Shown: piece after piece, positions 22,829-34,650 of the stretch
How positions within the stretch are numbered: the first letter of the stretch is position 1
Layout: the number at the start of each line of letters is the position of its first letter
Assembly (NCBI RefSeq): GCF_000001735.4
Contig: NC_003076.8
Coordinates: 310,001 to 374,000, forward strand
From: Arabidopsis thaliana
Taxonomy: Eukaryota; Streptophyta; Magnoliopsida; Brassicales; Brassicaceae
Reading direction: 5' to 3'
DNA length: 64,000 bases
The notes under the pieces: model-generated
The model's database searches: none
Told to the model about the DNA's origin: nothing
Seen by the model: the letters and a program-made list of their open reading frames with translations, nothing else
Translations under genes and position numbers: made by a program

Positions 22829-24180
22829 ATGAGTAGCGATGATACGATTGAGGAGAGTTTGCTTGTGGATCCCAAATTGTTGTTCATCGGCTCCAAGATT
22901 GGTGAAGGCGCTCACGGCAAAGTCTACCAAGGAAGGTATGGTCGTCAGATTGTTGCAATCAAAGTTGTCAACCGGGGCTCCAAACCTGACCAGCAATCTT
23001 CTCTCGAGAGCCGTTTCGTCCGTGAGGTCAATATGATGTCCCGCGTTCAACACCATAACCTTGTCAAGGTCTCTCTCCTTCTTTCTTCTCTTTCTTTGCT
23101 CTCGATACTTCTTCTTGAATACACAATATCCATTTGGCAGTTTATTGGAGCGTGCAAAGATCCTTTAATGGTAATAGTAACAGAGCTTCTCCCAGGGATG
23201 TCTCTCCGTAAATATCTCACCAGCATCCGTCCTCAGTTGCTCCATCTCCCTCTTGCTCTCTCCTTTGCCCTTGACATCGCCCGTGCCTTGCACTGCTTAC
23301 ACGCCAATGGTATCATTCACAGAGACCTCAAACCTGGTACTACTCTTCTATCCCTGCTTCCTTCCTAGCACACCTTTTATGTTTTAACTACTGGACTCAT
23401 AAGTTAACCAATGTCGCAGACAACTTATTGCTCACGGAGAATCACAAATCCGTCAAGCTTGCTGATTTCGGGCTTGCTAGGGAAGAATCCGTGACTGAGA
23501 TGATGACTGCTGAGACTGGGACTTACCGTTGGATGGCTCCTGAGGTTTTTGCCCGCTCTGTCATTCTTGTAAATCATACCACTATTTGACATTATAAAAA
23601 AGCCATATATGCATGTCTTGTGTTCGTGTCATCCGTAGCTCTACAGTACAGTGACCCTGCGTCAAGGAGAGAAGAAGCATTACAACAACAAAGTTGATGT
23701 CTACAGCTTTGGAATCGTGCTTTGGGAGCTTCTCACTAATCGTATGCCATTCGAGGGCATGTCCAATCTGCAAGCCGCCTACGCAGCAGCATTCAAGGTT
23801 CTTCTTCTTCTTCTTCTACTTCCCGTTTCTCCCCTGTGATCATGGAGTTATTTAGAAATAAACCTCTTTTCTTCTTCTTCTTGTTGAAAACATTGCAGCA
23901 GGAGAGGCCCGTAATGCCAGAGGGGATATCTCCGAGTCTGGCGTTCATAGTGCAGTCTTGTTGGGTGGAGGACCCAAACATGAGGCCAAGCTTCAGTCAA
24001 ATTATCAGACTGCTCAATGAGTTCCTCCTTACCCTGACTCCTCCGCCTCCTCAGCCTCTGCCTGAGACTGCCACCAACAGGACCAATGGCCGAGCCATCA
24101 CTGAGTTCTCCATCCGTCCAAAAGGGAAATTTGCCTTCATTCGCCAGCTTTTCGCTGCCAAGAGGAACATAAACTCTTAG
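22829..24180 (+). CDS. Raf-like (MAPKKK group C) protein kinase
   Basis: Five coding exons: 22829-23068, 23141-23336, 23420-23544, 23639-23797, 23899-24180. All have GT-AG introns and join to 333 residues. The protein is almost entirely a dual-specificity-type kinase domain: [12 protein letters not shown] at 24-35, K45 in VAIK, HRDLKPDN at 140-147, DFG at 161-163, then GTYRWMAPE, the hallmark of Raf-like plant kinases. A Pro-rich stretch ([10 protein letters not shown]) and a basic tail end the protein. There is no N-terminal regulatory domain, so the gene belongs to the short cytosolic Raf-like group (recalled as At5g01850). The first ATG giving the family N-terminus is at 22829. An in-frame extension upstream has no ATG. 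No specific substrate is known to me. Confidence 0.93.
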
Positions 24181-25629
24181 GTACAAGAAGGGGTCTTCTT
24201 TGTCTTTGCCACTGCCACTGCTTTGGTGGATAAATGACATTAGCAGAGAGAGAGAAGTAGAAAGTTAGACTTACTTAAAGTCTATAGCGTAGTTAAGTAC
24301 TCAATCTTCTTCTTGTCAAGTGATTAACTGGTAGTATCACACGCCAAACTAATTGGTTAAATGTTATAACTTAAAGCCTATGTTTTATCCTTTATCAATA
24401 CTTGAAACAAAACTTAGGAGATCAACTAACTATGTATATTATCGATTATATAAGTTTTATGTTTTTTTGGATATTTTCTACAATTGTGCATTCCATAATG
24501 ATCATATATAGTGTATCTAATTTTAAATATTTTATTATAAAATATTTAAACTATCTTACCATGCCGAAGAAAAGAAAACGAAGAATAAAAAGTGAATTTT
24601 TTTTTTTATCAACATTAGTTATCTTTAAAATAAAATTATCACTATATTAAATGTTAAAATATTTATTATCATTTCACATCTAAAATATATTTTTATATTC
24701 GTAAATTGGTAGTATCTTTACATTTTACACAACTATATATGTATATTTATAATATTTGTACAAGTGATTACCTGTAGATTAGTGTGGCTATTAATAAGTT
24801 TAACACTACAATTTTTCTTACTTTAAATATTCTAACCTTTTTTCTTGAAATTGTTTTAGTGTTTAATACTTTTTTAGCCTTTAAGTTTTTTTTTTTTTAA
24901 ATGGCGTTGACATACATATAAAAATTAATATTAGTACATGTACAGTATATTGACAAACTAGAATAATTAAAGCTTAAAAAAATACTATAATAAATGGGTT
25001 GAAATGACTTGATTGCTTATTTAAGCAAAAACATATACTTTCCATTTCAATAACACATCCAGCTAAGTAAAAATAAATGTAACGTATCTTTGAATACAGA
25101 AAGAAAAAAACGAAATTTCGATATTTGAAATTTAAAACAAAGGATGAGTAAATGCAACTTGCTTAATCTTGGTTTACTACAGATACAGAAACAACTAAGA
25201 GTGGACCTGTGTTTTCCTAACTAATATACATCATCATATTAGTAATATATAAAGAAAGTACAAATCGAAACTGACAGAAAGTTAAGAAAATATTACCAAA
25301 TAAGGAGATTAATTGATAATCTACGAGTAGATAGAAAAGGAAATAAGGAATTGTTAGGATTGCAAATGGGAAAGAAGAAAAGTGATGAGAGGCATAAATC
25401 TTGAGGATGATATATTAAGAATCAAAGACTTAAGGCAAAAAATAGTGTCAATAAGCCGTTTCCTTGAATGTTACTTTCTGAACTTGGGATTCTCTACCAT
25501 AATTGTCAAGATTTTCTAGACATTAACGATTAGCACCCTATTGAACAATAAATACAAGCACTCTTGTTCCTTTCTCATCTCATATTCACACAAACACAAA
25601 CCCCCAAAATCACTTTTGTTCCTTGGACT
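24181..25629. other. Intergenic region before the C2H2 gene
   Basis: About 1.4 kb, very AT-rich between 24400 and 25150, with no gene recognised. The final 150 bases (CTTTCTCATCTCATATTCACAC and onward) have the look of a plant leader for the zinc-finger gene. Confidence 0.5.
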
Positions 25630-26277
25630 ATGGAACTAAACCTCTCTACACCCACATCATGTTCCTCCAGCAGCATCTCATCATCTTCGCATGAGGCCAT
25701 CCCTAGGACCAAGGGTAAAACGAAAGAGGAGGTCACGGCTGAGCCGTCGAAGGAGAATCAGCAGCGGCTAGAGTTCCGCTTCCTGTTCAACGAGAGTAGT
25801 ACAAGAAACGAGGCTAAAGCGAGGGTGTTTGCTTGCACCTTCTGCAAAAAAGAGTTCTCTACGTCTCAAGCCTTAGGAGGACATCAGAACGCTCACAAGC
25901 AAGAGCGATCATTGGCTAAAAGGCGTAAAGAGATCGAAATCAACTATCCTGAACTCTCCATCTACAGCCAGTACCCGCCAAGTGGACTTTCCTTCAGCAG
26001 CAGCTCCTCGCAGTATGATCTCGGGGTTCGTTACAATCCTAACATTGCTAAAACTACTAAGCCCTATCCGTTCAACATCTTCGCATGTCGATTTGGATAC
26101 AGAGGGGGACTAAATTTCCCTCCCATGTCTCACCTCTCGGTTCCAAAGACAGACGATTTGTCCATAAACTTGATTTCAAATCTAGAGGGCAGCATTCACG
26201 ACCAAGCCGTAAAAAAAGATCAACCTGAAGCTGATCCTTGCAAGGATTCTGATATAGACTTGTCCCTTAAGCTATAG
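25630..26277 (+). CDS. C2H2 zinc-finger protein with EAR-type repression motif
   Basis: Intronless, 215 residues from the ATG at 25630. The frame continues 66 bases upstream but with no ATG. It has a single plant-type C2H2 finger at about 69-89 (C-x2-C, then the invariant QALGGH at 80-85 and a final H). A Ser-rich N-terminus precedes it. The C-terminal DLSLKL (210-215) is an LxLxL EAR motif, which recruits TOPLESS co-repressors. This layout is that of short KNUCKLES/SUPERMAN/ZFP-type repressors. Activity is expected in the nucleus as a transcriptional repressor. The target genes are unknown to me. Order and length fit the recalled At5g01860. Confidence 0.9.
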   Translation: MELNLSTPTSCSSSSISSSSHEAIPRTKGKTKEEVTAEPSKENQQRLEFRFLFNESSTRNEAKARVFACTFCKKEFSTSQALGGHQNAHKQERSLAKRRKEIEINYPELSIYSQYPPSGLSFSSSSSQYDLGVRYNPNIAKTTKPYPFNIFACRFGYRGGLNFPPMSHLSVPKTDDLSINLISNLEGSIHDQAVKKDQPEADPCKDSDIDLSLKL

Positions 26278-27233
26278 AATGCATGTTCTTTTTTAGGAGA
26301 GTTAATTTTTACTAGTTTGTCCTTGATTCTGCACTTCTTTCTTACATTGTGTTTTTACATATAATTTTTAAGTGAAGAAAAAAGTGACTTTCATGAATTC
26401 CCTGGTCTTCTACTTAAAACACAAAAAAGTGTTTGGGTAATTAACTTCTGAATTTCAAATTTTATAAAACGTATTTGTGTTGATAACAGCTTATTTGCTA
26501 ACTTAATGATAAATAAAGACTACAATATATGAGAGAGTTATAACCCTTTTAATATTTGAATTTCAACAGTTAATAATATCATTTATTAATTTGATTATGT
26601 TCCTCCTATTAGCAAATATGCAGAAAGAAAACCCGACATTTATATAAAGCCACAACTACTAAAACTTGTTAGATGATCTAATTATTGACTCGACCTCCAC
26701 AAGACTAAATTTAGAGTTGAAGTTTTTGGATATATATGTATACATATAGAGACTAGAGAGAGTACATATTAAAATTCAAAAATGATATATTTGTATATAG
26801 AAGATTCCAACCTGAAGATGAGGATGCAAGTTGGTGGAAGTGTTGTGGGATAGAAATTCAGACAGATTTTGTGATGTGAGTTAAGTCTTGTTGTTTAAAA
26901 TATTAAGAAAAGGTTTCCTTAGCGTGATCTCTCTCGAACTAAACAGCAAGAAGTTACAATGCTACCAAAGGACGCAATGAGCTAGGTCAACTCAAGCTCC
27001 TCCAGGATGAAACTGAAAGTGTACAGAGCAAAGTCCTCTCTTGGGATTTGAGCTTAGTAGGTGAAGGTTGCATTCAATTACCCTCAACTAATAGCATTCA
27101 CTCCTCAGCCCCCCTCAACCACCCACCCTACTCTCTTCTCTGAGGTTATATAAACCTCATTCTCACTAGCATACTAAGCATAATAGTACGCAGAGACAAG
27201 AGAGAGATAGAGAGAAAAGAGAGAGATAGAGAA
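26278..27233. other. Intergenic region containing the LTP10 promoter
   Basis: AT-rich region, becoming richer in C near 27090-27130 (CCCCCCTCAACCACCCACCC type), just upstream of the LTP10 TATA box. AC-rich elements of this kind are seen in phenylpropanoid and epidermal promoters, but I make no functional claim. No other gene was seen. Confidence 0.5.
27147..27154 (+). promoter_or_regulatory. LTP10: TATA box of LTP10
   Basis: TATATAAA sits 80 nt upstream of the ATG and is followed by a CA/CT start-site context. A GAGA-rich leader follows at 27196-27232. Confidence 0.65.
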
Positions 27234-27678
27234 ATGATGAGAGTTGTGTTACCACTATGCCTGCTTCTTGCTTCCATATTTGCATGGGGTTCTGAAGCAG
27301 CCATATCTTGCAACGCCGTACAGGCCAACCTTTACCCGTGCGTTGTGTACGTGGTGCAGGGAGGAGCCATTCCGTATAGCTGTTGCAATGGCATCAGGAT
27401 GCTCAGCAAACAGGCAACTAGCGCATCAGACAAACAAGGTGTGTGTCGCTGCATCAAGTCTGTGGTGGGAAGAGTGTCTTACTCGTCAATCTATCTCAAG
27501 AAAGCTGCTGCTTTGCCAGGCAAGTGCGGTGTCAAACTTCCTTACAAGATCGACCCTTCCACCAACTGCAACAGGTAAACAACACACATGCTTTCACATT
27601 TTTTAATAACCAATTCATCCACATTAATTTATATATTCTCTGTTCTAATAAGTCATCTATCTATACAGCATTAAGTGA
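27234..27678 (+). CDS. LTP10: Non-specific lipid-transfer protein, type 1 (LTP10)
   Basis: Exons 27234-27574 and 27669-27678, joined across a 94-nt intron, give 116 residues. The first about 23 residues are a secretion signal ending near SEAA. The mature part has the eight-cysteine nsLTP pattern: C-x9-C-x13-CC-x19-C-x-C-x24-C-x13-C. That fold makes a small helical box with a lipid-binding tunnel, secreted to the cell wall or cuticle. The last coding exon is only 10 nt long and adds Ser-Ile-Lys and the stop. Reading straight through the donor would give a protein of nearly the same length ending NCNR. Only splicing gives the family-like tail. Sequence and length match the recalled LTP10 (At5g01870). 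Confidence 0.92.
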
Positions 27679-29016
27679 GAGAAATAAGTTACGGGAACGA
27701 CCAAGAATAAAGGACATGTATTTCGTCTAATGTAACCGGAGTTTAGTGCTTTTCAGCTTCTTACTAATATATGTGTAATGCACCAATCAAATATAATCTA
27801 TAGACTATTTATCTACATCTCTTTTTCCCCTTATAAGTCGCATCCTTTGTTTCTACGGCAAATTAAGTCTTGATTGATTTTATTTCTTTGGACCTTTTGG
27901 TAGTTTAATCCACCAACCCTACAAGTACAAATACAAGATACTAAAACAAAAACAGACAAAAAAAAATTCAACCCCATGAATAAACTAAAACAAACTAAGA
28001 GTCCCGCCCACCCGGGCATTGCGGCGTCGGGGCAATAGACATACACATGGCCGCCAAGGGAGTATTATGGGTTGAATATGGGCCCTGGATTTGGATGTCA
28101 AGTATTTAAGTGGGCCTCAGACATAACAAAAAAAGAAGAGATAATGGCATGTGATGTTATCATTCACTAGATTAGTCATTTATCACAATAATAAAGTACA
28201 CAATCTAGTCATAAGAGTAATAAGATCTCACCAAAACATCAACCTCTTGGATGGAAAATGAGCTAGTACCCAAGAAACGTGGGAGTTACACCAACCTGGT
28301 TCGCTTACATAACTTCTTTTATATATAAAGAAACCAATAATGGAAATGAGGCTGACGCAGGCATATCTGCGTATCATTTGTAAATGTGAGTGTAGTGGGC
28401 GTTGTTATGATTCACCAAATAGTTTGTTGCCACTTCTGATGATTTCATCCTTAAAGATTGTTTCTTCTCAGTGCTCTGTTGTTGTAATATTCACCTCCTT
28501 CTTTTCCTTTACTTTATATTTTACTTCATTTTATTCTTCACTTCATTTTTGATATATAGAGATTACATGTACAAATCCTGATCCGAGGGACCCAAGACAG
28601 TTAATTGAAAACTGACGCATATATATACACAAACAAATAAATGCAAGTGACTTATGTGTATATAGATTTTCTTGTTAGAGACAGACAAAAAATATCTTCC
28701 AAGTGCCAAGAACAGAGTCTGTAGTTGTCTTATTCTCACTTGTGAATTGTTATTATTTTTCTCCCGTAACTACATATCGATAGATTGTTCCACATATATA
28801 ATAAATATATGATGCCAAGAAAACAAAGAAAAAAAAGAAAGAGAAAACAGAAAAGGAAGGTCCCCACTTTTGTCTAAAAAGATAACCACAAACCTCAGAG
28901 ACAATCAAAGAGACAAAAGCAGAGTTTAACTTAAAGAGTCCTGTCCTCCTCATCATCACGTCTCTCCCGAACACAAATTCAAAAGAAGACACAAATCGAC
29001 GCCGGAGACTCATCGG
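27679..29016. other. Intergenic region before the RING-H2 gene
   Basis: Contains the LTP10 3' UTR and the RING gene promoter. A small GC-richer patch at 28000-28060 (CCCGCCCACCCGGGC and neighbours) stands out from its AT-rich surroundings. It encodes nothing recognisable. An open frame at 28340-28552 has no motif support. Confidence 0.5.
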
Positions 29017-29496
29017 ATGCATCGACTGCTACTGGAATCCCACGGCGGCGGGAACGAGACGAGCGGAAGCGGCGGGGGAGATGGGTACACGAGGGACATG
29101 AACTTCGACGCAAACATGGTGATCATACTTGCGGCTCTTCTCTGCGCGCTGATACTAGCGCTTGGGCTGAATTCGATTCTCCGGTGCGCGATGCGATGCG
29201 GTTTCGGGTTATCATCCTCTGCGGCGGCGGGGACGGTGGCCGACAGAGCTGGATTAAAGAAGAGAGAACTGAAGAAGTTTCCAGTAGCTGAGTACGGGTC
29301 GGGGGAAGTGAAGATAGCGGCGACGGAGTGCGCAATCTGTCTGGGGGAATTCGCGGACGGCGAGAGAGTGCGAGTACTGCCGCCGTGTAATCACAGTTTC
29401 CACATGTCATGCATCGACACGTGGCTTGTCTCTCACTCTTCATGTCCCAATTGTCGGCATTCACTCATCGAGGTCCACGTGGCGGGGTCTGAGTGA
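29017..29496 (+). CDS. ATL-type RING-H2 E3 ubiquitin ligase
   Basis: Intronless 159-residue membrane-anchored RING protein. A Gly-rich N-terminus is followed by one transmembrane helix at about 34-54 ([17 protein letters not shown]). The [11 protein letters not shown] segment (79-89) is the GLD-like motif of the ATL family. The RING-H2 at 105-146 has the order C-x2-C-x14-C-x-H-x2-H-x2-C-x10-C-x2-C, with W136 in the E2-contact region (DTW). The protein should sit in an endomembrane or the plasma membrane with the RING in the cytosol. I recall this locus (At5g01880) being called DAFL2, a relative of the anther dehiscence factor DAF. That name is from memory only, so the symbol is left empty. 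Coding sequence is GC-rich compared with its flanks. Confidence 0.92.
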
Positions 29497-29837
29497 TTTA
29501 ATTATCGTCGCGAGGGTTAGGTTGGCAGTAGTAGTAATCATAATTAGAGTTTAATGAGTTTATCATTATCGTCATAATTAAATTAATAATATGGGTAGAT
29601 AGATAGATTATTTTCTTTAGTCTTCAGTTGTACTTGTAGTAATCAGAGATTTATTCAGTGCGTATGTTTTAGCAGCATTTATTTATGTAGAACACAACAA
29701 CATCAGGATTGAGGCCGAATATAATTGGGCCTAATTTCAATTTATGTTAGTGGAAAAGCCCATCTTGGTTTTTGTTTTGCTTAGGTTATGTATGACGCTG
29801 CCCTAATTGACAAGTGAGAGTGAATGAGTGATGAGTG

Positions 29838-30266
29838 ATGAGTGAAGAAGAAGAAGAAGAGCAGAGGAGGAGGTTGGGAGTGGGGGTGGTGTGGAAGCTT
29901 AAAGTATGTGTGAGAGCCAAAGGTTTCAGTTTGAAGCTCAATATACGGAACAAGCTCTCGCTTCATCGATGGTCAATCCTCTTAAGATTCCGAAAGCATC
30001 ATCATCATCTCAAATCCAAACCGTCCGATTGGGTCAGATTCCGACGGAGTCTTTTTGCTCTCTTCCGTGGACGAAAACAGAGGGAAGTGGATACGAAGAA
30101 GAAACTCATCAAATTGGTTAGGAATCGAGCGGTGGTAGTGGCAAAGAAAGCAAAAGGCGTTGGTGTTGTGGTTACTCTCATCATCGTCGTCATCAATTTT
30201 CTAGTCCCATGGATCAACAAGCTGAGCAGCGAATTAGATTGTTATGAATTGTTTGGTATTAAATAA
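29838..30266 (+). CDS. Small, very basic protein with one C-terminal membrane segment
   Basis: Single-exon frame of 142 residues from the ATG at 29838. Two other ATGs just before it open tiny ORFs. The N-terminus is acidic (SEEEEEEQ). It is followed by a long Arg/Lys/His-rich region (about 15-105) with a HHHH cluster and alternating hydrophobic residues. A single hydrophobic helix at about 108-128 (GVVVTLIIVVINFLVPWI) leaves a short tail of about 15 residues. That is the layout of a tail-anchored membrane protein. I know no family function. The position fits a locus recalled as At5g01881, a transmembrane protein. The sustained reading frame, TGGGCC motifs just upstream (29725-29765) and the clean stop support a real gene. 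Confidence 0.7.
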   Translation: MSEEEEEEQRRRLGVGVVWKLKVCVRAKGFSLKLNIRNKLSLHRWSILLRFRKHHHHLKSKPSDWVRFRRSLFALFRGRKQREVDTKKKLIKLVRNRAVVVAKKAKGVGVVVTLIIVVINFLVPWINKLSSELDCYELFGIK

Positions 30267-31660
30267 AAGCAACGATTTCTTCTTCTTTGTCCCTCTTTCA
30301 ACATTCCCATCTGACCTCTGTGATTGTTGGTGAAAGAAGTGATTGGGCCAAAGCGTCACATTTCTTTAGGCTACCAGGCCCAAATATTCTGATAATTGTT
30401 TTATTGGACCAAATTCGGCCCATTTATTGCCGGCTAAACAGAAAAGGTGGGAATATGGACTTGTTTTATCTCCCAACTTAGATTGTCACAAGACTCTATT
30501 TTAGTGGAGAGCAGTGATATAAGATTTGCAAAGTCGTCCAGCGCTTACTAAATTACAATTGTTTGAATCTTCTTTGCATTGACGGCCCAAAATGTTGATG
30601 TTGCTCCATAATAGTCCATATCCACATTCATTTTCTTATTAAAATATATAAACCGAAGCCTTTTTTTTTGTGGAAATGTAGCCGAAGGTGCTTTTAACAG
30701 TGGAAGCAAAAAAAGAGGAACAACAAAAGTTGTAATGGAGTTTAAATTGTAAGGTAAGGAATATTGTAATGTGCTTTTTAGTGTGTAAACGAGGAGTATA
30801 AAGGGGGAGACAGTAGACACGACATGAGAAAAGCAAAGACATAATAATGATATTAAAATGAGAAATGTGCCTGAAATCTGAATCGTCTGTAATTTACACT
30901 GAAGTAACTTTATTTTGAGATACGTTTCTCCGGACCACCATGTGTGATGAGTAATGTATATGCATTGCATGGCTTAAATGAATGAGAGTGTATGCTCATT
31001 AGCTGACAAAAGTAAAACTTAAAAGTTTTGGGAGTAATGAAAATGAGAAATGAGTATGTGTGTGGGACACTCCATAACTATACAATAATGAAAGCATTAC
31101 AGAAAAAGCTCATGCTTGGACCCTTTGTGACTTTCACTTCACAATGGTGGACTTCTCTTTTTCGCTTTATGGAAAAGAACAATCAAAAAGCCTCTGAGTA
31201 ATGATTATTTTGAAACATAAATTAAAATTTGTGACAGTGCGAGACTCTGAGTAATGCTTAGTGCGCTTGACTGACTTTATGCCATTTCAAATTTTTGTAC
31301 AGAATCATATTGTTTTCTATTTTGCATCATGCTTACTAAACAGAGATTCAAATAACACGTCCAAAATAGCAAACCGAGAAACCTTAACACAAAGGCTGCA
31401 TTGTAGTTATATGTATAATTGGGAGTTCTTTGACCAACAATCTTTTTAGTGTAACAGAAGTTGATCTTTTGGATCTACTTTATGAACCAACCTTCAACAT
31501 TGTGAAACCTAGTGTGAAGATTCACAACTTAACAACATTGTGAACTCACGAGAAAAACTTCTTTATAGAAAAGACGAACACTATATTATGATAATATGAA
31601 AATTGAACAAGGAATGAAGAAATACAAACAAGGAGGATTGATTCATCTGTAGTTGACTAA
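30267..31660. other. Intergenic region before PXC2
   Basis: Covers the 3' end of the small membrane-protein gene and the PXC2 3' UTR. TGGGCC, GGCCCA and AGGCCC motifs cluster at 30345-30425. They could serve a start site that I cannot place. No coding region is supported. The minus-strand frame at 30548-30970 is a Leu/Ser-rich translation of low-complexity DNA. Confidence 0.5.
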
Positions 31661-34650
31661 TCACTCTAAGTCATGAGAGGGACATTGTATGAGCTCTAAT
31701 ATCTTCACCACTTCCTCCATCTCCGGCCTATTCGACGGCACTTGGGACCCACACACCAACCCTAGTTTAATCACCGGTATTGCCTCCTCCGCTGGAAAAT
31801 TCCCTCTCAACCGAGGGTCAACGCACTCCTCCACCCTCCCTTCTTCTAACCCTTCTCTCACCGTCTCACACAAGACCACGACGTCGTCCTCAGCGTACTC
31901 CACGGGTCTCTTCCCTGTCACCACCTCCAGCACCAGGATCCCAAACCCGTAAACATCGCACCTGTCGGTTATCTTGACTGTCCGGCATGCAAACTCCGGG
32001 GCTGTGTACCCCAACGCGCTCTGTACCTTGCCACTCAAGACGCACCTGTCCAGCGCCGAAGCCAACAGTCTGGCCAGCCCAAAGTCAGAGACTTTAGCCT
32101 CCCCTGCGGCGTCAATGAGCACATTCGTTGCTTTCATGTTGTAGTGAGTGATGTTACTGCTATGCAGAAAAGCCAGACCTCTTGCTATCCCTAGAATGAT
32201 ACTGAAACGTTGACGCCAAGTTAGGCAAACGCTCTCATCTCCGTGGAGATGTCTGTACAAGCTTCCGCCTGAAACAAACTCGTGGATCAAGAGCTGCAGC
32301 GATTGCGTCCAGTAGTACCCTTTTATCTCCACCACATTCTTGTGCCTCAGCTTCCCGAGTTTTCTCATCTCTCTCTCGAACTCCTCCTGCGACTTTATTA
32401 GACCCGACACTGTCAGTTTCTTAACTGCCACAGGACGCCCATCCTGAAGACTCGTTTTGTACACCACACCGAACCCGCCTCGTCCCAGCTCGCTGTCCTT
32501 GTTGAGCAACGCATCAGCGCCAGTGGTGTCAAACACGTCCACTTCCCCTGAGAACATGACCAGCTTTCCAAACTCTTGATCTTTACTTGGCGAACAGCTG
32601 AACGTCTCTCCAACCGACAGAGCGAGAGCAGCAGCTGCATCGTGACGTGAAACACTAGATCGGGCGTGCACGTTGAGCAGAGTTACAGCCACCACCCCGA
32701 TGGCAATGACGGCAGCTGCGCCAATGGCAATGAGCGCAGATATGCTCAGAACGCTCTTCCTGATCTGCCCTGTGAGAGCAGGACCATTTGTTGGATTGGA
32801 GGAGTTGGGGTTGAGGACGATTGGTTTGGGGTGGACAGAGAGACATGAGCGGTTAACGACGGAGCCACAAAGGGATGGGTTTCCGGTGACAGCAGAGAGA
32901 GGGATGGTGTTGAAGAAACCTCCAGCTGGCAGCTCCCCTGTGATGTTGTTGTGGGAGATGTTAAAGGTCAAGAGATGCGAAAGTTTCTCTATTTCTTTGG
33001 GAAGACTTCCCGAGAGATTGTTTCTCGACAGATCAATGTACTCAAGGTTGCTCAGACTGCCAATGCTCCCCGGAATCGCACCGGATAGTTCATTCTCCGA
33101 TAGATTTCTGCATATTACTGCTACATTAATACTGAGAGACGATAAAACACACACAGTGAATTAACAGAAAGATAACAGATTGAGTTGACTTACATTGTGT
33201 TTAAAGCCGAACAGTTAGAGATCTTTGCCGGAATCTGGCCGGAGAGGCGGTTTCTGTGGAGATGAAGTTGTTTCAGGGAGACGGCTCCTCCGATCTCAGA
33301 AGGAAGGGTTCCGTTGAGAAGATTACTACTAAGATCAAGAATCTCAGCGACTTTCAATCCTCCAATGCCGGTGGGTATGGAACCGAAGAGAGAGTTGGTG
33401 GACATATTGAGCTGCAACAAACTTGTGAGAATCCAAATGTTAGACGGTAATTCACCGGTGAAGCCGTTTGAAGACAGATCGAGGACCCGGAGACCTTGGA
33501 GGAATCCAACGATGGGCATAATGGTGTCGTTCCCTGATCTTTTGTGGAGGCTAAATCTGGAAAGCGAGGAACTTTCAGAGTTTCCGGTGAACATCCACTT
33601 AAGCACATCTCCGGTGAATGAATTCTTGCTGACATCAATGGAGATTAGGTTGGAGCAGTTGGAGAGAGTCTGTGGGAGCTCTCCAGCGAGCATGTTTGCG
33701 GATAGATTGAGATCCTTCAAAAACTCGAGATTTCCGAGGGAGAATGGGACAGTGCCGGTGAAGTTGTTGGCGGAGAGATCAAGAATCTCGAGAGTGGCAA
33801 TGTCGCCGATCCAATCAGGGATTTCTCCGATCAGAGAGTTTCCTCGCAGACGGATGGAGCTGCAAGAGCCCAGGCTTTTCATCGAATCCGGAAGATTCCC
33901 GGAGAAGTAGTTCTCACTCAAGTCAAGCGATTTAAGGGAAGAGCATCGTCCGATGTCGGAAGGAACGTCACCGGAAAACCAGTTCCTGGATAAGTTGATA
34001 TGACGGAGATCGTAGAGACCGCCGAGGCCATCGGGGATATCTCCTTGGAGGAAATTGTGAGAGAAATCAAGGGACTTTAAGCTCTTGAGGAACCAGATAT
34101 CTCGGGGCAACCTCCCAGAGAGTTGATTGCTTGAGAGGTTAAGATGGGTGAGAGTAGAACAGTAGCTGAGGGAGACAGGAATAGAACCTGTGAGTTTGTT
34201 GTTAGCCAAGGAAACGGACCTCAAGGACCCGCATTGCTCGAAGAACCCGTCTGGGATCCGACCCGAGAGATTATTGCCACTGAAATCGACGACTTGGAGG
34301 CTGCCGAGGTGAGGGAACTCGGGGTTTAGGGTTCCGGTGAGGTTGTTGTTGGAGAGGACCAAGGTGTGGAGGAACTGGAGACGGAGAAGGCCACGGCCGA
34401 TGTGACCGGAGAGAGAGAAGGCGTCAAGGCGGAGCTCCGAGACCCGATTGGTGGCAGGGTCGCATGTGCAACCGACCCAGTTGCAGGGATCGTAGTCTTC
34501 CGAGTTCCAAGAAGAGAGCTTAGAGAGAGGGTCGTCGAGTCCGGCCTTGAAAACGATGAGACCCAAAACGTCGTCGTTGAATGTCGGATCTGCCCTCGCT
34601 GAAACGACGGCAAGGAAGAGGAAGAGTAGTGAAACGGCGCCGTTGAACAT
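31661..34650 (-). CDS. PXC2: LRR receptor-like kinase PXC2 (probable pseudokinase)
   Basis: Two exons, 33194-34650 and 31661-33107, with an 86-nt intron, joined in frame to 967 residues. A signal peptide (about 1-20) is followed by the LRRNT pair (PCNWVGC) and roughly 20 leucine-rich repeats to about residue 570. A single transmembrane helix lies at about 605-630 and the kinase-like domain at about 693-960. GRGGFGVVYK and K715 of VAVK are present, as is DFG at 827-829. The catalytic loop reads HYNMKATN in place of HRDLKPEN (807 on), so the catalytic Asp is Asn. The protein belongs to LRR class VII/XI-like PXY-correlated receptors, linked to vascular development. It matches the recalled At5g01890 in length and intron site. 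Confidence 0.94.

Noticed and set aside
25564..25629. Upstream extension of the C2H2 protein
   Set aside because: The extension has no ATG (it begins TTG). The ATG at 25630 yields the expected 215 residues.
33314..33910. 198-codon + strand frame within PXC2
   Set aside because: Antisense of the repetitive LRR coding sequence, producing a repetitive Arg/Ser/Pro translation that simply mirrors the LRRs.
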